NCBI RefSeq assembly: GCF_023156535.1
Contig: NZ_JALNMH010000002.1
Coordinates: 372,001 to 436,000 of the forward strand
Origin: Pseudomarimonas salicorniae
Lineage (GTDB): Bacteria > Pseudomonadota > Gammaproteobacteria > Xanthomonadales > Xanthomonadaceae
Length of the DNA: 64,000 bases
Reading direction: 5' to 3'
The notes under the pieces are model-generated. The model did not search any database and had not been told where the DNA came from. It was given only the letters and a program-made list of their open reading frames with translations. Below, piece after piece: positions 9,601 through 17,462 of this stretch. Made by a program: the position numbers and the translations under genes. Position 1 is the first letter of the stretch. The number at the start of each line of letters is the position of its first letter.

Positions 9601-9706
9601 AAGCTTCGTGTTGAACAGCGGGACGACCATCAGCGGCAGCTGGAGCTGTCCGATCTCCGCGGGCAATCCGCCAGTGACCACGATCATCCGGTTCGACGCC
9701 CCGTGA
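6650..9706 (+). CDS. large lipoprotein with tandem bacterial Ig-like domains, first gene of the pilus locus
   Basis: A 1018-residue predicted lipoprotein with its lipobox at Cys23 (LLAAC-GG). The rest is mostly beta-rich repeats of the Big/invasin type, recognisable by phrases such as GGASFEPSNGNVLTDSQGRG and GGQFEPASGRVLTGPDGVA. Around residues 590-645 there are three acidic loops (DQNGNGQYDTGEP, DDNEDGRYQIGEP, DRNGNGVRD) that look like calcium sites. Two similar C-terminal modules follow (FTVQPND... and FSIQPDQ..., each with Cys pairs). The gene overlaps mshM by 4 bases, so it is co-translated with pilus genes. Vibrio MSHA loci also encode a large protein (MshQ), but no homology is claimed. 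A surface adhesin or pilus-anchoring role is inferred. Confidence 0.85.
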   Translation: MQRLGRSAHLILLLLCSCLLAACGGSSTDADGNPIPTTTSRTLQLSLVLLDPAGQPSTRVPAGSRRQVEVTAVLRTVVSQGGRVTSDTSAPLGNLIVALSAGGASFEPSNGNVLTDSQGRGRAVLIAGSETGASVLQASASSGGVQGIASLNFEIVPGPTPRISLRVLDATGIETSTLRAGEVVAVEARAAQVTLGSDGSSVVNSQPMANAEIVFSTDGGQFEPASGRVLTGPDGVAVAQLRAGTAAGAFQVTASLQLGEDTTLSASRSLQIRLPSLVLGSGSPFTPGRLALSQSSIAVGNTVTVSGELRDANGVVFAAPVDVFLSSRCAALGSAQLTSPVRALNGRFNASYTPQSGCLGEDLIEADARLPGQVLGATASAVLSVQQAPAGGLVFVDASATQLALRGRGGSGRPESATLRFRASSSSGIGVPGARVRFSLSNSAGGISLSPTEAVSDSEGLVAVNVTSGTRAVGFRVLASLDNGLVAQSTTLSISSGTADQDSTSLAVRTFNIEGFNIDGVDTELTLRAADFFNNPVADGTLAVLSTEGGAVDPVCVLQGGVCSVVLRSQNPRPADGRVSVLLTLPGDESFTDQNGNGQYDTGEPFEDLAEAFRDDNEDGRYQIGEPFVDRNGNGVRDPGNGRYDGILCTSAGCPQGSEVDVRASTVIVFSTSSASISISPSQLSLDELSPRTVLIDISDLNGNLPPAGSTVEVTTSNGELLSEASFTVGNSNARGPLRLQAQLIGDGEPSSGQLTVSVSSPSGVVSRRQITVTDIRACDALPAPLPPGCQGGDTSVGSVVVNPSQFTVQPNDADRRVTVSVGVFAGTGNERRPFSGVTPGVRCTPSANAADFQITEPATIGATDSTGTTTLTFEIDAGALPLGSVTCSILAGDQSADVRFDAATPNVVRVDAIPGTFSIQPDQQNAELNVQIAVFAQGGGGTLVPVSGIRPVVGACDPGSSSGFFILAPTTIAPTNEQGATSASFVLNSGTTISGSWSCPISAGNPPVTTIIRFDAP

Positions 9707-11124
9707 GCACCCTGTACCTCGAGCACTTCGGACTGGGCGAGGCGCCGTTCTCGATCACGCCGAATCCGCGTTTCTTCTACGCCGGAAGCGGGCGCGGCTC
9801 GCTGCTGCAGGCGCTGCGCTATGCGGTGCAGTCCGAGGAGGGCATCGTCACGGTCATCGGTGAGGTCGGGTCGGGCAAGACCATGCTCTGTCGCATGCTG
9901 CTCGACGACCTGCCCGAGGGCATCGACGCGATCTATCTCGCCAACCCCTCCTTCTCGCGCAACGAGATCCTCGACGCGATCGCCCATGACCTGGGCGTCG
10001 ACACCAGTCAGGCACCGACCCGGGTCGACGCCCTGAACGCCGAACTCATCCGCCGCTTCGGAGCGGGCCGCCGGGTGGTCCTGCTGATCGACGAGGCCCA
10101 CGCCATGCCGCGTGACTCGCTGGAAGAGGTCCGCCTGCTGTCCAACCTCGAGACCAGCACGCAGAAGCTGCTCAATATCGTCCTTTTCGGCCAACCCGAG
10201 CTCAATGAGCTGCTCGCCCAGCGCGATCTGCGCCAGCTGCGCGAGCGGGTGGTCCAGCGCTTCGAGCTGGGGCCCCTGCCACGTGGCGAGCTCAGGGACT
10301 ACCTCGCCTACCGAATGCAGACAGCGGGCTACCGGGGCGCGCTGCCCTTCAGCGACGCCGCCGTGGCGCTGATCGCCCGGGCCGCCGGGGGCATCACCCG
10401 TCGCATCCACATCCTGGCCGACAAGGCCCTGCTGTCGGCGTTTGCGCGCAATGCGCCGCGCGCCGAGTCCGAGGATGTGCGCCGTGCCTGCCGCGACGCC
10501 GGCCTGGCCCTGCCTTCGGCCTGGCGCCCCGGATGGCGGGCCGCCGGGATCGCTGCGGCGGTGGCCCTGGCCTTCGGTATCGGTCATTTCAGCGCCGGCA
10601 CCGGTGGGGGCCCCGCCGCTGCCGACGCGGCGCCGGCGAGCGGAAGCCTGGTCCCGGCACCCCGGCCCGAGGGGCGTCCGGACCGCGCCGCGGCCAGCCC
10701 CGAATCCCCGGCGGCAATGCCTCCCGAGCCCGCCGCGGTGGCGTCGTCGCCGACTCCCGCCGATGCGCCGCCCACGGCTGCGCCGATGGGCGGCGACACC
10801 CTGCAGCTGGCGGCCCAACGCCTCGCCCACTGGCTGTCTGCCGAAGGCAATGCCTACACCCTGCAGGTGGCGACGCTGGCCGGGCGCGAGCGAGCCGGAC
10901 TGCTGCGCCAGCTCGACACCCTGGCCGCCGAACTCGACGGGCGCCCGCCGATGGCCGCGCTGCGCGGCAGCGATGCGGCGCCGACGCTGGTGGTCTTCGT
11001 GGGCAGCCACGAGGATGCCGCCAGCGCCGCCGCCGCCGTCGACCAGCTGCCGGCCGCCATCCGAACCAACCAGCCCATCGTGCGCTCACGCGCCACCCTG
11101 CGAAGCGGAGACTCGATCCGGTGA
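9703..11124 (+). CDS. mshM: MshM/ExeA-like AAA+ ATPase with a C-terminal periplasmic extension
   Basis: A 473-residue protein. Residues 1-270 are an ExeA/MshM-type AAA ATPase: YLEHFGLGEAPFSITPNPRF at the start, Walker A GEVGSGKT (53-60) and Walker B LLIDEAH (127-133). A single membrane helix follows (about 275-295), then a Pro/Ala-rich linker and a final domain (about 370-470) with YTLQVATLAG and LVVFVGSHED, suggestive of a SPOR-like fold that would bind peptidoglycan in the periplasm. MshM normally lacks this tail; GspA/ExeA proteins carry a different peptidoglycan-binding one. The probable job is inserting the secretin through the cell wall. The GTG start overlaps the previous stop by 4 bases. 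Confidence 0.88.
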   Translation: MSTLYLEHFGLGEAPFSITPNPRFFYAGSGRGSLLQALRYAVQSEEGIVTVIGEVGSGKTMLCRMLLDDLPEGIDAIYLANPSFSRNEILDAIAHDLGVDTSQAPTRVDALNAELIRRFGAGRRVVLLIDEAHAMPRDSLEEVRLLSNLETSTQKLLNIVLFGQPELNELLAQRDLRQLRERVVQRFELGPLPRGELRDYLAYRMQTAGYRGALPFSDAAVALIARAAGGITRRIHILADKALLSAFARNAPRAESEDVRRACRDAGLALPSAWRPGWRAAGIAAAVALAFGIGHFSAGTGGGPAAADAAPASGSLVPAPRPEGRPDRAAASPESPAAMPPEPAAVASSPTPADAPPTAAPMGGDTLQLAAQRLAHWLSAEGNAYTLQVATLAGRERAGLLRQLDTLAAELDGRPPMAALRGSDAAPTLVVFVGSHEDAASAAAAVDQLPAAIRTNQPIVRSRATLRSGDSIR

Positions 11125-12875
11125 ACATGCTCCCCCGACTGCGCCTCGCCCTGCCGCTTGCCCTGCTCGTGGCCGGCTGTGCCCACCAGCCCCCGCAGGT
11201 TTCCGAAGGTCACCTCCAGGGGCCGCTGCCCAGCATGCCCGCCGCGGACATCCCGCAGCCCGTACAGCGCAGCGCCAGCCTGCCGCCGCCGCGGACCCTT
11301 CCGCCGGTCGAGACCTACAACGTGGTGGTCAATGGCGTGCCGGCCCAGGAGCTGCTCTTCGCCCTGGCCCGCGACGCCCGGCTGAATGTCGACGTCCACC
11401 CGGCGATCCAGGGCACGGTCAGCCTCAACGCCCTTGACCAGACCCTGCCGCAGATCCTCGATCGCATCGCCCGCCAGGTCGACATGCGCTACGAGCTGAG
11501 CGAGGACAACCTGACGGTGATGCCGGACTCGCCCTACCTGCAGATGTACAAGATCGACTACCTCAACATGTCCCGCGAGGCGGTCTCGCGGGTGTCGATC
11601 GCCACCCAGGTCGCGGCCCCCGGTGGTCTGGGCGAGGCGCAGGGCGAAGTCGGCAACAACTCCTCGACCGAGCTGTCGAACACCGCCAACAACCGGTTCT
11701 GGGAGAGCCTGATCACCGCGGTGCAGGACCTGCTCCGCGAGACCGACAGGCTGATTCCGGAAACCAGCAGTGGCGGAGCCGCGGCGCCGGCCGCATCGGC
11801 CGCGGAGGGCGGGGCCCCCACGCCTGCGCAGGCGCAACCGGTCAGGTTCCGCGAAGCCGCTTCGGTGATTGCACATGCCGAGACCGGCATGCTCGCGGTG
11901 CGGGCCAGCTCGCGACAGCACGCCAAGGTGCGCGAATTCATCGATGGACTGATCGACAACGCCCAGCGCCAGGTGCTGATCGAGGCGACCGTGGTCGAGG
12001 TGGAACTGGGTGACGGCTACCAGCAGGGCATCGACTGGAACCTGCTGCGGCAGAGCAACTCGCGGTTCCGGTTGAGCCAGGGGCCCAGTGGCGGCACCCA
12101 GCTGCCCGGAGGCACGCCGGTGGACAGCGATATCCCGGCACTGGGCGTGCTTGAACACCTGGGTTCGATCGGCAGCGTCGACGTCGCGCTGTCGATCCGG
12201 CTGCTTGAACACTTCGGCCGCACGCGGGTCCTCTCCAGCCCCAAGATCAGCGTGCTGAACAACCAGACCGCGCTGATCAAGGTGGTCGACAACCTGGTCT
12301 ACTTCACCCTGACCATCGACTCGACTCCGGCCACCGACAACACGCCGCCGCAGATTACCGTGCAGTCGACGCCCAGCACGGTGCCGGTAGGCTTCCTGAT
12401 GAACGTCACTCCGCAGATCGGCGACGACGACCAGGTCACCCTCAACCTGCGGCCGACGATCTCGCGCCTGACCCGCTACGTGCAGGACCCGGGCGTCGCC
12501 CTGACGCTGGCCCTGGCCCGGCAAAGCGCCGCCAGCCTGCCGGCGATTTCCAGCCTGGTGCCCGAGATCCAGACCCGCGAAATGGAGTCGATCATCAAGG
12601 TGCGCGACGGACAGACCGCCGTGCTCGGCGGCCTGATGCGCGACCAGAGCGAGCGCAATAGCGACGCCGTGCCGGGCGCCAGCCGGCTCCCGGTGGTCGG
12701 CGAGCTGTTCCGCTACCGCAACGACCGCAAGAGCAAGAGCGAGCTGGTGATCTTCCTGCGTCCCACGATCATCCGCGACCCCAGCCTGCAGGGTGACTAC
12801 CGCGGGCTGGCCGATCGTCTGCCCAATGAACGTTTCTTCGAAGGCGAGGCGCCGGTCACCGGCGGACGGCCATGA
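11121..12875 (+). CDS. mshL: MshL-like secretin, outer-membrane pilus pore
   Basis: About 584 residues. The N-terminus is a lipoprotein-like signal (LALPLALLVAGC). An STN-type domain follows (VVVNGVPAQELLFALARD), then an N-domain ending with an ATVVEVELGDGYQQGIDW segment, and a C-terminal secretin domain with VLSSPKISVLNNQTALIKV, VPVGFLMNVTPQI and VLGGLMRDQ. This order matches PilQ/MshL secretins, which form the multimeric outer-membrane channel through which the pilus grows. GTG 11121 is preferred because it overlaps the mshM stop (GTGA); ATG 11127 is two codons downstream. Confidence 0.93.
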   Translation: MNMLPRLRLALPLALLVAGCAHQPPQVSEGHLQGPLPSMPAADIPQPVQRSASLPPPRTLPPVETYNVVVNGVPAQELLFALARDARLNVDVHPAIQGTVSLNALDQTLPQILDRIARQVDMRYELSEDNLTVMPDSPYLQMYKIDYLNMSREAVSRVSIATQVAAPGGLGEAQGEVGNNSSTELSNTANNRFWESLITAVQDLLRETDRLIPETSSGGAAAPAASAAEGGAPTPAQAQPVRFREAASVIAHAETGMLAVRASSRQHAKVREFIDGLIDNAQRQVLIEATVVEVELGDGYQQGIDWNLLRQSNSRFRLSQGPSGGTQLPGGTPVDSDIPALGVLEHLGSIGSVDVALSIRLLEHFGRTRVLSSPKISVLNNQTALIKVVDNLVYFTLTIDSTPATDNTPPQITVQSTPSTVPVGFLMNVTPQIGDDDQVTLNLRPTISRLTRYVQDPGVALTLALARQSAASLPAISSLVPEIQTREMESIIKVRDGQTAVLGGLMRDQSERNSDAVPGASRLPVVGELFRYRNDRKSKSELVIFLRPTIIRDPSLQGDYRGLADRLPNERFFEGEAPVTGGRP

Positions 12876-14551
12876 GCCTGTTGATCGAAGCCCTGAAGCA
12901 GGCCGAGGCCCGCAAGGGCCCCAAGGGCGGCAAGCCCGGCGAAGGCAAGGACGAGGCAAAGGACGAGGCAAAGGACAAGGACAACGACCAGGCCGCGGCC
13001 CAATCGACACCCGAAACCGGCGCCGACGCTGCCGGCGCGCCGGCAGCGGAGGCGTCCTCCGGCAATAGCGAGGGCGGTCTGCAGCTGAGCCTCGCCCCGC
13101 AGGAGGAGCGGCCCCCGCGGGAGCCCACGCGCGAGGCGCCGTCCGAAGACTCCGACGAAGGGAAGCCCGCCAGCCAAGCGCAGGAGCAGGACCCGCCCGC
13201 TGATTCCGCGCCTGCTGCGAGTCAGCCGGCGCCTGCCCCGCGTAGCGCCGGGCCAGGCCCGGCCGAAGCCGACGTCCCGGCACCCACGCCAGGCCCCTCC
13301 GAACCTGCTGCCCCTGTGCCGCCACCCGTGACGAAGGCGCCTCCTTCCGCGCCTGCCCCCGGCCCCGCGCCGCGCACGCCGACGCCGGCCGAGGCCGCGC
13401 GAATCGAGCCCCCGTCGCGTCCTGGCCCCGGGACCGATGCACGGCGCAAGGCGGCCCGCGAGGTGATGGCGGCCGCCGCCCAGCAGCGTCCCGCAACGCC
13501 ACGCAGGGGCTGGCGCGTCCTGCTCGGCGCCCTGGTGGTGGTCGCCCTGCTCCTCGCCGGCGGCATGTGGTGGCTGACCCAGCAGAACCAGAGCCAGTTC
13601 GCGACCACGCCAACGGGCGTGCAGCCGGTCTCCGACGCGGTGCTGGCCGAGGCCGAGCAGGGCTTCGATGCCGGCGCCGGCGATGCCCTCCCGACCGCCG
13701 ACCCGACCGTGACAGCAGCGCCCCCCTCCGAGACCACCGGCCTCGTGGCAGGGTCCGACGGGAGCTCGCCGGGCACGCTTAACCCGCCGCAGCCGAATAC
13801 GGACGCCGTCGCGCCCGCCGCCGGCCCGGCTGCCTTCGCGGGGGGCGGCGGTGAAACTGCGCCCGGAATGCCCGCGGCCGCCACCCCGGTCCTGATCGCC
13901 TCACCGGCGCAACGCGTTGATCCGGCCCCCACCCTGCGCATCGAACGTGCCCGCCAGGCCCAGCAACCCCTGCTCTCGGGCTATGCCGCGCTGAATCGCG
14001 GCGAGTTGCCCGCGGCCCGGCGTGACTACCAGCGCGCCCTGCAGCTGCACCCCGGCCATCCAGACGCTCTGCTTGGCCTCGCGGTGATCGCCGAACGGGA
14101 GGGTGACTACGAGGGCGCCACCCGCCGCTACCGCGAGGTGCTGAAGGTCGACCCGCGCAATCCAACCGCCCTTGCCGCCCTGATCGGAAGCGCGCCGCCG
14201 GCTGCCGGCCGGCGGAGTGAGAGCGAACTCCGCGAGGCGCTGGCGGCGCAGCCACGCTCGCCCGCCCTGCACTTCGCCCTGGGCAACCTGCTCGCAGCAG
14301 CCAACCGTTGGGACGAAGCCCAGCAGGCCTACTTCGACGCCGCCGTGCTGGCCCCTGATGACCCTGACGTCGTGTTCAACCTCGGCGTCGCACTGGACCG
14401 GCTGCACAAGCCACGTCTGGCGCTCGACCACTACCTGCGCGCGGAGGAACTGCGCCGGGCCCGTCCCGCCAACTACGACCCCTACGCGCTGGCAGCGCGC
14501 ATCACCACCCTGAGCCAGCAGCTGGCCCGTAGCGGAGACGGCACGCGATGA
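12872..14551 (+). CDS. mshN: MshN-like TPR protein, single-pass inner membrane
   Basis: A 559-residue protein. It starts MSLLIEALKQAEARK, the short conserved N-terminus of MshN/GspB-like proteins. A charged and Pro-rich cytoplasmic region follows, then one membrane helix (about 213-232, VLLGALVVVALLLAGGMWW), a low-complexity stretch, and tetratricopeptide repeats in the last ~195 residues (for example DALLGLAVIAEREGDYEGAT and DPDVVFNLGVALDRLHK). MshN probably scaffolds the MshL-MshM complex in the periplasm. Overlaps on both sides are 4 bases. The repeated KDEAKDEAKDKD segment near residue 30 is low complexity. Confidence 0.88.
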   Translation: MSLLIEALKQAEARKGPKGGKPGEGKDEAKDEAKDKDNDQAAAQSTPETGADAAGAPAAEASSGNSEGGLQLSLAPQEERPPREPTREAPSEDSDEGKPASQAQEQDPPADSAPAASQPAPAPRSAGPGPAEADVPAPTPGPSEPAAPVPPPVTKAPPSAPAPGPAPRTPTPAEAARIEPPSRPGPGTDARRKAAREVMAAAAQQRPATPRRGWRVLLGALVVVALLLAGGMWWLTQQNQSQFATTPTGVQPVSDAVLAEAEQGFDAGAGDALPTADPTVTAAPPSETTGLVAGSDGSSPGTLNPPQPNTDAVAPAAGPAAFAGGGGETAPGMPAAATPVLIASPAQRVDPAPTLRIERARQAQQPLLSGYAALNRGELPAARRDYQRALQLHPGHPDALLGLAVIAEREGDYEGATRRYREVLKVDPRNPTALAALIGSAPPAAGRRSESELREALAAQPRSPALHFALGNLLAAANRWDEAQQAYFDAAVLAPDDPDVVFNLGVALDRLHKPRLALDHYLRAEELRRARPANYDPYALAARITTLSQQLARSGDGTR

Positions 14552-16257
14552 GCGCCCAGCCGACCAAGCGCCGGCTGGGTGACGAACTGCTCCACCAGGG
14601 GCTGATCACCTCCGACCAGCTGAAGATCGCCCTGTTCGAGCAGAACCGGCTGAAGAAGCCGCTCGGCGAGGTGCTGGTCACCCTCGGCTTCCTCACCGAG
14701 AACACGCTGCGCGAGGCGCTGTCGGAGAACCTCGGCTTCGAGTCGATCTCGCTGTCCGACATCTTCGTCGACCGCGAGGCCCTGCTCCTGGTGCCCAAGG
14801 AGGTCGCGCGCCGACACACCCTGTTCCCGGTCAGCCTGGACCGCGAGACGCGACGCCTGACGCTGGCGATCTCGGACACCAACAACATCATCGCGATGGA
14901 CCAGACGCGGGCGCTGCTCGGTGACCGCGCCGAACCGATGTGGCGGCTGGCCTCCAGCGGCGAGATCCTGCGTGCGATCGAGCAGTACTACGGCCACGAG
15001 CTGTCGATCGACGGCATCCTCAACGAGATCGAGACCGGCGAGATCGATTTCACCTCGCTGTCCGCCTCGGATGCCTCGGAGTACAGCCATCCGGTCGTCC
15101 GCCTGGTCGACGCCCTGCTCGCCGACGCCGCCCTCATGGGCGCCTCGGACCTTCACTTCGAGCCCGAGCCCTCCTTCCTGCGCATCCGCTACCGCGTCGA
15201 CGGCGTGCTGCGTCAGGTGCGTGCCCTGCATTCGCGCTACTGGGCGGCGATGCTGGTGCGCCTGAAGATCCTCGCAGGCATGAACATCGCCGAGAACCGC
15301 GCGCCCCAGGACGGCCGCATCTCGCTGGTGCTGGCCGGACGCGAGTTCGACTTCCGCGCCGCGGTGCAGCCGACCATTCACGGCGAGAACTACGTCGTCC
15401 GCATCCTCGACCGCAAGAAAGGCATCGTGCCGATCGATTCCCTCGGCCTGCGCGACGACCAGCTCACCCAGCTCAAGCTGATGCTGTCGCGACCGGAGGG
15501 CATCCTGCTGGTCACCGGCCCGACCGGCTCGGGCAAGACCACCACGCTGTACTCGATCCTCAACTACCGCAATTCCGAGCAGGTCAACATCATGACTCTC
15601 GAGGATCCGGTCGAGTACTCGATTCCGATGATCCGGCAGACCGCGGTGTCCGAGGCGGCGAAGCTTGGCTTCGCCGAGGGTATCCGCTCGATGATGCGCC
15701 AGGACCCGGACATCATCCTGGTCGGCGAGGTGCGCGACCAGGACACCGCCGAGATGGCCTTCCGCGCGGCGATGACCGGCCACCAGGTGTTCACCACGCT
15801 GCACACCAACTCGGCGATCCGCTCGATTCCGCGCCTGCTGGATCTCAATGTTCAACCCGAGGTGATCGCCGGCAACGTGATCGGCATCGTCGCCCAGCGC
15901 CTGCTGCGCAAGCTCTGCGCGCACTGCCGCCAGGAATACGCTCCGGAGCCGGTCGAGCGGGCCCTGCTGGGCGCCGAGGACGACGAGCCGCTGACCCTTT
16001 ACCGAGCTGTCGGCTGCGACCGCTGCAACTTCAGCGGCTACAAGGGCCGGGTGGCGATCATCGAAACGCTCAAGTTCGATACCGGGCTCGACGAACTGAT
16101 CGCGCGCCGCGCCACCCAGCGCGACATCAGCGACTACGCCATCTCCCAGGGCTTCATTCCGATCGCCCAGGATGGGCTGCGCCGGGTCCGCGACGGCATC
16201 ACGACCATCGACGAGGTCGCCCGCGTCATCGACCTCACCGGTCTCGTCCACGCATGA
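14548..16257 (+). CDS. mshE: MshE-like pilus extension ATPase with c-di-GMP-binding N-domain
   Basis: A 569-residue GspE/PilB-family hexameric ATPase that powers pilus assembly. The N-terminus has two MshEN motifs (RLGxxLx10LxxxLxxQ) at residues 9-32 and 38-61, separated by exactly five residues. The first is a perfect match; the second has Asn for the final Gln and Pro for the first Arg. These motifs bind c-di-GMP in Vibrio MshE. Walker A is GPTGSGKTT (324-332, Lys330), Walker B is ILVGEVRD (about 390-397), followed by a His box (TLHTNSA). Zinc cysteines are LCAHC (457/460) and CDRC (490/493). Second-messenger control of the pilus is therefore strongly suggested. Confidence 0.95.
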   Translation: MSAQPTKRRLGDELLHQGLITSDQLKIALFEQNRLKKPLGEVLVTLGFLTENTLREALSENLGFESISLSDIFVDREALLLVPKEVARRHTLFPVSLDRETRRLTLAISDTNNIIAMDQTRALLGDRAEPMWRLASSGEILRAIEQYYGHELSIDGILNEIETGEIDFTSLSASDASEYSHPVVRLVDALLADAALMGASDLHFEPEPSFLRIRYRVDGVLRQVRALHSRYWAAMLVRLKILAGMNIAENRAPQDGRISLVLAGREFDFRAAVQPTIHGENYVVRILDRKKGIVPIDSLGLRDDQLTQLKLMLSRPEGILLVTGPTGSGKTTTLYSILNYRNSEQVNIMTLEDPVEYSIPMIRQTAVSEAAKLGFAEGIRSMMRQDPDIILVGEVRDQDTAEMAFRAAMTGHQVFTTLHTNSAIRSIPRLLDLNVQPEVIAGNVIGIVAQRLLRKLCAHCRQEYAPEPVERALLGAEDDEPLTLYRAVGCDRCNFSGYKGRVAIIETLKFDTGLDELIARRATQRDISDYAISQGFIPIAQDGLRRVRDGITTIDEVARVIDLTGLVHA

Positions 16258-17462
16258 GCCAGTTCAAGTACCGCGCGGTGGCGGAGGACGGCAAGGTGGT
16301 GTCCGGCCAGGCCGACGCGCTGAACCTGCCGGAACTGGAGTCACGCCTGTCACGCATCGGCCTCTCCCTGATCCGCGCCGATGCCCTGCGCGACGATGGC
16401 GCCAGCCTGCTGCGACGACGCAAGGTCGGCTCTCGCGAGCTGATCAACTTCTTCTTCCACATGGAGTCGCTGCTGCGCGCGGGCGTGCCGATGCTCGAGG
16501 CGCTGGCCGATCTCCGTGATTCGGCGGACACCCTTGCCATGCGCGAACTGGCCGGTGGCCTGCGCGACCGCATCGAGACCGGTTCGCCCCTGTCGACTGC
16601 GATGGAGGCTTACCCGCAAACCTTTTCGAAGCTGCTGATCGGTCTGGTGCGGGCTGGCGAGATGGCTGGCAAGCTGCCCGAGGTTCTGGCAGAGATCACC
16701 GCCAGCCTGAAGTGGCAGGACGAGGTCACGGCGCAGCTGAAGAAGGCGGTGACCTACCCGGCCTTTGTGGCGGTGGTCATCACCGGCGTGGTCTTCTTCC
16801 TGATGACCTACCTGGTGCCGCAGCTGGTGGCCTTCATCCAGAACATGGGCCAGGACCTGCCGCTGCACACCCGGGCCCTCATCGCCACCTCGGACTTCGT
16901 CATCGCCTGGTGGTGGGCGATCATCACGGTGCCCGTGGCGCTGTTCCTCGGCATCCGCTGGCTCGCTGCCCGCAACCGCTCGGTCCGGTTGTGGATCGAC
17001 CGCCACTGGCTGCGCGTGCCGGTGATCGGAGAGGTGATCCAGAAGATCCTGCTGGCGCGCTTCGCCAATACCTTCGGCCTGATGTACTCATCCGGCTTCA
17101 CCATCATCGAGGGGCTGACCAGCTGCGAGGAGGCCGCCGGCAACCTCGAAGTCGGCGATGCCATCCATATGGTGCGCAATCTGATCACCCAGGGCGTGCC
17201 GGTCTCGGAGGCCTTCGCCACGGTGGGCCTGTTCCCGCCCCTTGTGCTGCGCATGATCAAGGTCGGCGAGCAGACCGGCGAGCTGGACAATGCCCTGCGC
17301 AACGTCAGCTACTTCTACTCGCGGGACATCCGGGAGTCGGTCGACCGCCTGCAGACCATGATCGAACCGGCGATGACCGTGGTGATGGGCCTGATCCTCG
17401 GCTGGATCATGCTCTCCGTCCTCGGCCCGATCTACGACACCATTTCAAAGATCAAGACCTGA
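16254..17462 (+). CDS. mshG: MshG-like inner-membrane platform protein
   Basis: A 402-residue GspF/PilC-family protein. It starts FKYRAVAEDGKVVSGQADA, a typical opening, and has the two tandem GspF domains (about 68-190 and 270-392). Each carries the family signature (FFFHMESLLRAGVPMLEAL; ARFANTFGLMYSSGFTIIEG) and is followed by membrane helices. It anchors the ATPase and moves pilin subunits into the growing fibre. The start ATG overlaps the mshE stop by 4 bases. Confidence 0.94.
   Translation: MSQFKYRAVAEDGKVVSGQADALNLPELESRLSRIGLSLIRADALRDDGASLLRRRKVGSRELINFFFHMESLLRAGVPMLEALADLRDSADTLAMRELAGGLRDRIETGSPLSTAMEAYPQTFSKLLIGLVRAGEMAGKLPEVLAEITASLKWQDEVTAQLKKAVTYPAFVAVVITGVVFFLMTYLVPQLVAFIQNMGQDLPLHTRALIATSDFVIAWWWAIITVPVALFLGIRWLAARNRSVRLWIDRHWLRVPVIGEVIQKILLARFANTFGLMYSSGFTIIEGLTSCEEAAGNLEVGDAIHMVRNLITQGVPVSEAFATVGLFPPLVLRMIKVGEQTGELDNALRNVSYFYSRDIRESVDRLQTMIEPAMTVVMGLILGWIMLSVLGPIYDTISKIKT

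Noticed and set aside
10854-13613. A minus-strand frame of about 900 codons across mshL and mshN
   Set aside because: It runs against well-supported pilus genes and shows no domain.
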